This document shows, in pieces, positions 1 to 5,516 of a stretch of DNA of 11,970 bases. The stretch is from Candidatus Moraniibacteriota bacterium (GTDB lineage: Bacteria; Patescibacteriota; Minisyncoccia; Moranbacterales; UBA2206): contig DMXN01000034.1 of the NCBI GenBank assembly GCA_003482885.1, positions 1 through 11,970 of the forward strand, given 5' to 3'. Under the pieces are notes generated by a model. That model was not told the origin of the DNA. It made no database searches and worked only from the letters and a program-made list of their open reading frames with translations. How positions within the stretch are numbered: position 1 is the first letter of the stretch; each line of letters opens with the position of its first letter. The position numbers and the translations under genes are program-made.

Positions 1-210
1 TTCGCGTCGCATATTCGCGTGGCGGAAAAAGTTTTAGAATCTCATTACCGTCCGAAAAAAGACATAACAGTTATTATGACCAAACCGCAAGATATTTATG
101 ATAGAGATGAAGATGATGATTGCGATAGACGACCGGTTAAAGAAAAAATTTCTGGTATGGTCGTTCCCGCGCTAGAAACTAAACAAGGCATTGTTGAGGT
201 AAAATATTAA
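1..210 (+). CDS. C-terminal end of an unrecognised protein (5' partial)
   Basis: The reading frame is open from the first base of the window and ends at TAA 208-210, so only the last 69 residues are present. A GTG at 19 could be read as a start, but the frame is equally open before it, so I treat the gene as cut by the window edge. The visible part is hydrophilic. It has an acidic run near the middle (DRDEDDDCDRR) and ends in a short beta-like stretch (GIVEVKY). There is no signal peptide, membrane segment or motif that I recognise. The next gene starts 19 bases downstream, so the two are probably co-transcribed. Function unknown. Confidence 0.55.
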   Translation, partial: FASHIRVAEKVLESHYRPKKDITVIMTKPQDIYDRDEDDDCDRRPVKEKISGMVVPALETKQGIVEVKY

Positions 211-229
211 TTAATTTTTTAAAAAAAAT

Positions 230-646
230 ATGACAAAAAAAAATATGTTGTTTATTGAATTTATAGCAGTATTGTTGATTGTTTTGCTTGCGGTTGTTGA
301 TGCGAATTTTGAAAATGTTTGTATGTATGTTCCTGAATATGGATATAGCGTGAAATATTGTGAACTTTTTGCCTTATCACTTTTTCCATTATTATCACTG
401 ATTCCATTTTCTATAATTTTTTTCTTTTTGCATGAGGATGTTTTTCGCGCTTGGTGGAATTTTGCCTGCTGGTTTGTTCCGGTGATTATGCTGGTTACAT
501 TTCTTTTAAATTCAGCGCATCGCGGAGGAGGAATCGCCGGCGCGATGGCTGGAAGTTTCAACGCGTTTGTTTTGATTGTTTTATATGCAATTTTTGTCAT
601 TACTTCGCTGGTTAAAATTGCGCGGGCGTATAGAAAAAACAGATAA
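230..646 (+). CDS. Small four-helix integral membrane protein, function unknown
   Basis: This 138-residue protein has about four hydrophobic segments, near residues 6-24, 46-67, 75-94 and 108-128. The short loops include a glycine-rich stretch (HRGGGIAG, about 97-104) and the protein ends in a basic tail (ARAYRKNR). The first segment follows only MTKKN, so it is either an uncleaved anchor or a signal-like helix. The basic C-terminus suggests a cytoplasmic tail by the positive-inside rule. I recognise no family. It starts 19 bases after the preceding stop, with A-rich DNA and no Shine-Dalgarno sequence before the ATG. A second ATG at 245 in the same frame could also serve as the start. The long antisense frame over the same stretch looks like a shadow. 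Confidence 0.6.
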   Translation: MTKKNMLFIEFIAVLLIVLLAVVDANFENVCMYVPEYGYSVKYCELFALSLFPLLSLIPFSIIFFFLHEDVFRAWWNFACWFVPVIMLVTFLLNSAHRGGGIAGAMAGSFNAFVLIVLYAIFVITSLVKIARAYRKNR

Positions 647-648
647 CT

Positions 649-676
649 TTGACAATAAATTGCTTAGTGTTATAAT
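649..676 (+). promoter_or_regulatory. Consensus sigma-70-type promoter for the restriction-modification locus
   Basis: A perfect -35 hexamer TTGACA (649-654) is followed after 16 bases by a perfect -10 hexamer TATAAT (671-676). The TG at 668-669 makes an extended -10 (TGTTATAAT). It lies in the 73-base gap before the methyltransferase gene and overlaps no coding sequence, apart from beginning 3 bases after the upstream stop codon. It is the strongest promoter-like match I see in the window. Confidence 0.75.
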
Positions 677-696
677 AGTATTATAATTAACACTAA
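664..696. promoter_or_regulatory. Inverted repeat overlapping the -10 box, possible operator
   Basis: TTAGTGTTA (664-672) is repeated in inverted form as TAACACTAA (688-696), a perfect 9-base match with a 15-base centre. The left arm runs into the -10 box and the right arm covers the expected start of transcription. That placement suits a repressor site or a 5' hairpin in the transcript. The half-sites are not those of CIRCE (TTAGCACTC). No controller-type regulator gene is visible nearby, so the binding protein is unknown. Confidence 0.4.
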
Positions 697-719
697 ATAA
701 AAAATAACAATAAAAAAGC

Positions 720-3101
720 ATGAATGTAATTTTGATTAAAAAATATTTGTCCAGTCAAAAAACGAAAATTGTTGAAATTTTTGATTTTGAAAATAAGAAA
801 GTAAAATATTCGGAAAAAATCAAAGGCTGGAAAATTGATAAATTCAAGGGCGATGAGGAAATTGTTAGAGCGTATATTTTGGCAAAACTTGTTAACAAAC
901 TGGGATATAAACCAGAAAATATTGAACTGGAAAAAGTTTATGATATCGGAAGACCGAAAGTTAATAAGCCGCGAATTGATATTATAGTCAGGGATGACAA
1001 GGGCAATGCGTTTTTATATATAGAACTTAAAAGTCCGCAGGACTATGAAAAGGATAAAGATGAGGTCATAGAAAAGCAACTTTTCAATCTCGCTTCGCAA
1101 GAACAAGGTCAAGGCAAAAAAGTAAAATACCTTGCATTGTACACTTTTGAAATTATAAATGAGGAAATAAAAGACAAGTGCATTCTGATCGATTATGAAA
1201 AATTTACATCTTTTGAAAAATGGAAAGAAGTTCGGGATTTTGCCGATGAATTGCCGGAAAGATATGGAAAGGCGCAAAAAGATCCCTATGTTAAAGGCGG
1301 GGAAAAAGATTTGGAAATTAATTTTTCTCATAATCAATTGGACAGTCTTCGAAAAAATCTTCACAATGTTCTTTGGGGCGGAGGAGGGACGGATGATAAT
1401 GAAGTTTTTGCCTCCCTCACTCGCTTGATGCTGGCAAAAATTCAAGATGAAGGTGAAAAAAGAAATGGTGAGAAATATGATTTTCAAATATTTTCTTCCC
1501 ATGATGGCGAGAGCTTTGAAAGTCACGAAGAAATATATCAAAGAATAAATGAACTTTATCGGCGAGCACTGGGAAACATTCTAAACATTACAAATAAAAA
1601 TGAGGTAAGTGAGAGTTTCGTGATAAGCCGAAGCAAATTTTCTCTTTCTAAGCTGAAATACACTATAGCAGAAATTGAGAGTTATTCTTTTGTGGGCGGA
1701 AAAAATAGTTTTGATGGCAAGGATATTTTGGGTGATTTTTTTGAGGGGATAATTTGTGATGGTTTCAAACAGAATAAGGGACAATTTTTTACGCACATTA
1801 ATGTGGTGAAATTTTTGCTTTGGGGTTTACAGATTGATAAGTTGGCGATTGATTGTGTCAATAAAGAGCAAAGATTGCCCTACATGATTGATCCAAGCGC
1901 CGGCAGCGGAACATTCTTGATTGAGTATATGAAATTCGTGACGAACGCGATCAAGAGAATTTTCTCCGATAAATTGGATAGCGCGCGAAATACGCAGATG
2001 TTTGTGAAAAATAATTTTTATCCGGATGACACAGAAAACAGATGGGCGGATAAATATATCTATGGAACAGAAATAAATCCAGATCTCGGCACATCTATCA
2101 AGGTGAATATGGTTCTACATGGGGATGGTTCGGCGAATATTTTTGTGGGGAGTGATAAGGGAGATGGACTTTCAAGATTTGGCAAATATGTCAAAACAAC
2201 CGGCGAAAATACCTTAACCAATACATTCGAAGATAAGACATATCCAAAACCAGTCAATGGCTCTTTTGATGTGATTGTAACCAATCCGCCTTTCAGCGTT
2301 TCTCTTGACAAAGACACGGCCGAAAATCTCAGGAATATCTTCATCTTTGGCGAAAAGAAAAATTCAGAAAATCTTTTTATGGAAAGATGGTATCAACTCT
2401 TGCGACCTAATGGCAGATTTGGCGCAGTTTTGCCGGAAAGTGTTTTTGACACAACTGAAAATAAATATATTCGCCTTTTTATCTATAAATATTTCAAAGT
2501 CAAGGCGGTAGTTTCTTTGCCCCAAATCACTTTTGAACCTTTCACCTCAACAAAAACGAGTCTGCTTTTCGCGCAAAAGAAAACTAAGGCGGAAATTGAT
2601 GTGTGGGATGAACTGTGGCGGAAATATTCCAACGAGTGGAATAGTCTCAAAACGAGATGCGAAAATATCGTCGCAGTCTATTTTGAAGAAAAAGACAGAA
2701 AGAAATTACCATCAATCAAGGATTTGAAAGAAAAGGAGGAAAAAGAAATTCTTTCAAGAATGCTCAAAAATTATATTGAGCCAAGTGATGAAAAACTTTC
2801 CGCGAAAGAGTTGGTGAAAAAATACGCCGGAGAACTGAAAGATCTTTGTAAATATGACAACGACACTAAAGATGCGTTTGGTTTTGTGAATACTTGGTGG
2901 GTTTTTGGAGAAGTAGCGAGAGTACTTAATTACAAAATCTTTATGGCGGAAGTGGGAAATGTTGGCTACAAACGCACGAAGCGCGGAGAAAAGCCAATGC
3001 CCAATGAACTTTATGCGATAAATGACAAAGGCGAGGTCGTAGTCGACAGAAAAGAATTGGAAACTGCGTTGGATTATATGCGAAAAATTGAGTGGGATTA
3101 G
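720..3101 (+). CDS. hsdM: Fused nuclease / N6-adenine DNA methyltransferase subunit of a BcgI-like or type I-like R-M system
   Basis: This 793-residue protein has two parts. Residues 1 to about 190 resemble the N-terminal nuclease domain of HsdR proteins: D87 and E102-L-K104 (RIDIIV...IELKS) form a PD-(D/E)XK signature, with E46/E47 in the preceding helix. Residues from about 200 form an HsdM-like adenine methyltransferase: a GQFFT motif (354-358), the AdoMet-binding DPSAGSG (391-397) and the catalytic NPPF (522-525). The C-terminal third is charged and helical, probably contacting the specificity subunit. Ordinary HsdM is about 500 residues and lacks the nuclease, while HsdR carries a helicase that is absent here. 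The combination matches BcgI-type enzymes, in which one subunit cuts and methylates and a second recognises DNA. ATG 720 follows a consensus promoter but no Shine-Dalgarno. The stop is TAG, immediately followed by a repeat element. The domain assignment is from motifs; the BcgI analogy is inference. Confidence 0.85.
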   Translation: MNVILIKKYLSSQKTKIVEIFDFENKKVKYSEKIKGWKIDKFKGDEEIVRAYILAKLVNKLGYKPENIELEKVYDIGRPKVNKPRIDIIVRDDKGNAFLYIELKSPQDYEKDKDEVIEKQLFNLASQEQGQGKKVKYLALYTFEIINEEIKDKCILIDYEKFTSFEKWKEVRDFADELPERYGKAQKDPYVKGGEKDLEINFSHNQLDSLRKNLHNVLWGGGGTDDNEVFASLTRLMLAKIQDEGEKRNGEKYDFQIFSSHDGESFESHEEIYQRINELYRRALGNILNITNKNEVSESFVISRSKFSLSKLKYTIAEIESYSFVGGKNSFDGKDILGDFFEGIICDGFKQNKGQFFTHINVVKFLLWGLQIDKLAIDCVNKEQRLPYMIDPSAGSGTFLIEYMKFVTNAIKRIFSDKLDSARNTQMFVKNNFYPDDTENRWADKYIYGTEINPDLGTSIKVNMVLHGDGSANIFVGSDKGDGLSRFGKYVKTTGENTLTNTFEDKTYPKPVNGSFDVIVTNPPFSVSLDKDTAENLRNIFIFGEKKNSENLFMERWYQLLRPNGRFGAVLPESVFDTTENKYIRLFIYKYFKVKAVVSLPQITFEPFTSTKTSLLFAQKKTKAEIDVWDELWRKYSNEWNSLKTRCENIVAVYFEEKDRKKLPSIKDLKEKEEKEILSRMLKNYIEPSDEKLSAKELVKKYAGELKDLCKYDNDTKDAFGFVNTWWVFGEVARVLNYKIFMAEVGNVGYKRTKRGEKPMPNELYAINDKGEVVVDRKELETALDYMRKIEWD

Positions 3102-3149
3102 TGTCTTGAACTGTGATTAAAATGATTAGATGAAGACTATGATTTTTTA
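3102..3149 (+). repeat. Palindromic element, copy A (left arm only, truncated)
   Basis: It begins directly after the TAG stop of the methyltransferase gene with GTCTTGAACTGTGATT (3103-3118), the same left end as copy B. Positions 3115-3149 match copy C at 4013-4047 with two mismatches over 35 bases, including an identical 21-base block (3129-3149 = 4027-4047). The right arm, which should end AATCACAGTTCAAGAC, is missing. It is replaced by a T- and A-rich stretch (3150-3174) leading to the next ATG. Confidence 0.8.
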
Positions 3150-3174
3150 GGGGTAATTTTTTTAAAAATAAATT

Positions 3175-3492
3175 ATGACGAAAAAAATAGAAATAAAAGT
3201 AAAAAAAGAAGCGGAAAAGCTTACCGCGCAATTTTATTTCAACTACGGGCACACACCGAAGAGAGAAGAATTTTTTGCCGAAGCATTGCCGAAATTTGCT
3301 GATAAAATTTCCCAAAAAGAGTTGGATATTGAGGCCGAGGTTAGGGGGTTTATTGATGAATATAAGGAAAGACAACTAGGAGGTTTCAACGCCACCTACG
3401 GCTGGCTCTATAATTGGCTTTTCGATTTCGCTGCAGTGATTTTGGGGGTTGATGTGTTTGATTTAAGGTGTGGGGTGGCTTGCAAGTCTTGA
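3175..3492 (+). CDS. Unrecognised 105-residue protein between R-M subunit genes
   Basis: This is a lysine- and glutamate-rich small protein. A basic, probably helical N-terminus (MTKKIEIKVKKEAEKL) is followed by an aromatic patch (FYFNYGH, about 20-26) and a charged helical middle. Residues about 75-97 are hydrophobic and aromatic (YGWLYNWLFDFAAVILG), which could be a membrane-binding or buried helix. I recognise no family or catalytic motif. It is flanked by copies A and B of the palindromic element, and its TGA stop (3490-3492) lies inside the left end of copy B (gTCTTGA), so the last residues, K-S, are set by the element. No Shine-Dalgarno precedes the ATG. It might be cargo carried with the repeats, an R-M accessory protein or a small toxin or inhibitor; the sequence does not decide. 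Confidence 0.55.
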   Translation: MTKKIEIKVKKEAEKLTAQFYFNYGHTPKREEFFAEALPKFADKISQKELDIEAEVRGFIDEYKERQLGGFNATYGWLYNWLFDFAAVILGVDVFDLRCGVACKS

Positions 3493-3602
3493 ACTGTGAT
3501 TTTTAATTTCTGAACTATGTTAAACTGATTTGATGATAGGTTATGATTTTTTAAAATCCTAATCATAGTTTTCATTTAATCAAACAAATCACAGTTCAAG
3601 AC
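3486..3602 (+). repeat. Palindromic element, copy B (complete)
   Basis: A perfect 16-base terminal inverted repeat, GTCTTGAACTGTGATT (3486-3501) and AATCACAGTTCAAGAC (3587-3602), extends by one further T-A pair inward. An inner stem pairs TATGATT (3542-3548) with AATCATA (3561-3567). The stretch 3508-3536 matches copy C at 4002-4031 with one single-base indel, and the right end 3587-3608 is identical to 4080-4101 over 22 bases. The left end carries the stop codon of the upstream ORF, and the right end lies 8 bases before the ATG at 3611. Confidence 0.85.
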
Positions 3603-3610
3603 AAAAAACA

Positions 3611-3999
3611 ATGATTATCAACGAAAAATACAAATTTCAGATCTAACCGGCAAGATTATTGGTGCGGCGATTGAAGTGCATAAGGTTTTAGGCAGCGGAT
3701 TTCAAGAACTTATTTATCAAAGAGCCTTGGCGATTGAATTGGAAAATCAAAAGTTGGCGTTCACACGAGAACAAGAAATGCAGATTGAGTATAAAGGAAA
3801 AGAAATCGGAACAAGAAGGGTTGATTTTTTTATTGATAATAAAGTGATGGTGGAAATAAAAGCATTAACAAAACTGGAGGATGTCCATTTGGCGCAAGCA
3901 ATAAATTATTTGGAAGCATATAATTTGGAAATAGGATTACTGATAAATTTTGGATCAAAAAGTTTGGAGTTCAAAAGAGTGATGAGAAAAATATCTTGA
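3611..3999 (+). CDS. GxxExxY-family PD-(D/E)XK-like protein, apparently frameshifted near its start
   Basis: From ATG 3611 the frame reads MIINEKYKFQI and stops at TAA 3644-3646. From about 3637 the -1 frame reads SDLTGKIIGAAIEVHK and continues open to TGA 3997-3999. Joined, the two parts give about 129 residues, the usual size and opening of this family as I recall it. One base appears to be missing in AAATTTC (3632-3638). If the frame is real as it stands, translation could start only at a weak codon such as GTG 3676, which would cut off the first helix. The naming motif GFQELIY is present. Counting from GTG 3676, D50 and E60-I-K62 (RVDFF...VEIKA) form a PD-(D/E)XK-like nuclease core, followed by the typical QAINYLEAYNLEIGLLINFG. 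The biochemical role of the family is not known to me. It lies between repeat copies B and C, and its TGA stop falls in the left end of copy C. It is either a pseudogene, a sequencing or assembly indel, or a shortened protein. Confidence 0.75.
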
Positions 4000-4095
4000 A
4001 ATTCTGAACTATGATTAAACTGATTTGATGAAGACTATGATTTTTTAATTCTAATCATAGTCTATCAAATAATCATAAAAATCACAGTTCAAGAC
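3994..4095 (+). repeat. Palindromic element, copy C (complete, with a modified left end)
   Basis: The left end is TCTTGAA (3994-4000) running into TTCTGAACTATGATT (4002-4016), as if the spacer present in copy B has collapsed. The right end AATCACAGTTCAAGAC (4080-4095) is identical to copy B. The core is an 11-base perfect stem, AGACTATGATT (4032-4042) with AATCATAGTCT (4053-4063), around a 10-base loop. The stem continues with ATTTGAT (4023-4029) and ATCAAAT (4064-4070) after a two-base bulge. The element begins on the stop of the GxxExxY gene and ends five A residues before the ATG of the specificity gene. Confidence 0.85.
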
Positions 4096-4100
4096 AAAAA

Positions 4101-5486
4101 ATGCTAAAACAATTCACAATTGATTTTCAGGAATTAGCTGCTCATCAGTATTTAAGATTTGATGGGAAATTTTGGCATACGACAAAAAATTTAGCAGTCT
4201 ATAATAATATTTTACTTAAAGATATTTTTACTTTAGTTAACGGCAATTCTTACACTGAATATTGCACTGAAGAAGAAACAAGCATGCCATTTATAAGAAT
4301 TAGTGACTTATCTTTCAGATATGAAATTAATGGGGATAGTTTAATGTATTTGGATGATTCTTGCGAAGTTAGTGAAGACAAAAAACTCAAAAAAGATGAT
4401 TTGATTTTGGCAACAATCGGAACGGTTGGAAAAGTTAATTTGGCTAGGAATTTTAAAGGTGGAACTTTTTCAAACAATACAACTGTTTTGAGAATAAAAA
4501 ACAAGAATGAGAACAATCCTTATTTTTACGAAAAGCTTTTTCAAAGCGGTCTTATGCAAAAGTATGTTTATGGAATTGTATCAAAAAAAGCACAACCAAA
4601 TTTACAAACTTACGATCTTCAAAATATCAAAATCCCATTATTTTCAAGAGAAAAACAAGATCAAATCGTTTCTCAAATTGAACCGATTGAAAAGAAAATA
4701 AAAGAATTGAAAAGCCAAATTGCTCCGGCGCAGGAAGTGATGAATCGGGTTTTTGCGAGAGAGTTCGGATTTGATTTGAAAAAATTTGAAGAACTGAAAA
4801 AAGTAAAAAATTATTATTTAGATTTAGCTAGTTTTGCTGACAACAAGGATATACGAAGCAGTGTTAATTTTCATCGAAAATCAGCGCAGTTCGTAATGAG
4901 CGAATTAAAAAGAGTCACGAATTCTAAGATCAAGCATTTTATAGCAGAGCCAATTGTTTTAGGTGCTAGTATTTCGCCGGCTGATTTTAATAAAAATGGC
5001 GAGTATTATTATGTTTCAATGGCAACAGTAAAAAACTATGTTCTTGAACTTGATGAATCTCAATTGGTTTCGAATGATTATGCAAGCATGAATCTGAACA
5101 AGGCAATGAAGCAGAACGATATAATAATGACGCGCTCGGGTGTTTCAATCGGAAAATTTGCGCTTGTTGACGATGAATTCAAAGGGATATTTGCTGATTT
5201 CACAATGAGAATTAGACTTCAAAACTATAACCCATTATTTGCCTATTATTATTTTAGATCAGAATATTTTCAACATCTTATTCATACCAATAAAAAGGGA
5301 CTGCAAAATAAGAATATCTTTCCCAGCCAGATTCAAGAATTTCCAATGATTGATATTTCTCTTGAAAAACAGCAGAAAATTGTGGATGAAATCAAGACGG
5401 AGTTGGACAAGCAGGAAGAAATGAAGAAAAAAATCAATGTGGAGAGGAATAGAGTTGATGATATAATTGAGAAAGCGATTAAGTAA
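4101..5486 (+). CDS. hsdS: DNA specificity (S) subunit of the R-M system, two target recognition domains
   Basis: This 461-residue protein has the duplicated layout of HsdS. The first target recognition domain spans about 38-181, a helical spacer about 182-222 (REKQDQIVSQIEPIEKKI), the second recognition domain about 270-419, and a C-terminal helix about 420-461. The two recognition domains share the recurring signature DLILATIGTVGKVNLA (100-115) and DIIMTRSGVSIGKFAL (340-355), and each ends where a charged coiled coil begins. Two half-sites separated by a spacer would give a bipartite recognition sequence. It should pair with the nuclease-methyltransferase at 720-3101, although two small genes and three repeats now lie between them. 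The start at ATG 4101 is directly after repeat copy C, with no Shine-Dalgarno. One sampled 60-base line of this gene is about one-third GC, whereas one in glyA is about half, so it may differ in origin from the metabolic block. Confidence 0.88.
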   Translation: MLKQFTIDFQELAAHQYLRFDGKFWHTTKNLAVYNNILLKDIFTLVNGNSYTEYCTEEETSMPFIRISDLSFRYEINGDSLMYLDDSCEVSEDKKLKKDDLILATIGTVGKVNLARNFKGGTFSNNTTVLRIKNKNENNPYFYEKLFQSGLMQKYVYGIVSKKAQPNLQTYDLQNIKIPLFSREKQDQIVSQIEPIEKKIKELKSQIAPAQEVMNRVFAREFGFDLKKFEELKKVKNYYLDLASFADNKDIRSSVNFHRKSAQFVMSELKRVTNSKIKHFIAEPIVLGASISPADFNKNGEYYYVSMATVKNYVLELDESQLVSNDYASMNLNKAMKQNDIIMTRSGVSIGKFALVDDEFKGIFADFTMRIRLQNYNPLFAYYYFRSEYFQHLIHTNKKGLQNKNIFPSQIQEFPMIDISLEKQQKIVDEIKTELDKQEEMKKKINVERNRVDDIIEKAIK

Positions 5487-5494
5487 GATAAAAT
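5467..5494 (+). promoter_or_regulatory. Possible promoter for glyA
   Basis: TTGAGA (5467-5472) and TAAAAT (5489-5494) are 16 bases apart. They straddle the end of the specificity gene, 22 bases before the glyA ATG. The hexamers are imperfect and the region is AT-rich, so a chance match is possible. The position makes sense because the function changes here from restriction-modification to metabolism. Confidence 0.35.
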
Positions 5495-5516
5495 ATTTTT
5501 TTAATTTTAAAAACCT

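Noticed and set aside
664..696. CIRCE heat-shock operator
   Set aside because: CIRCE arms are TTAGCACTC and GAGTGCTAA with a 9-base centre. The arms here are TTAGTGTTA and TAACACTAA with a 15-base centre.
3629..3646. Programmed -1 frameshift in the GxxExxY gene
   Set aside because: In the zero frame the codons are TAC AAA TTT, which do not form a workable slippery heptamer because re-pairing after a one-base slip fails. A simple base loss or sequence error explains it better.
3102..4100. CRISPR array or integron cassette array made of the three repeats
   Set aside because: The spacing is ORF-sized, not 30-40 bases. There are only three copies, no cas or integrase gene is in view, and the repeat ends lack the usual GTTRRRY core of integron sites. 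Only the general resemblance to a cassette layout is kept as a hypothesis.
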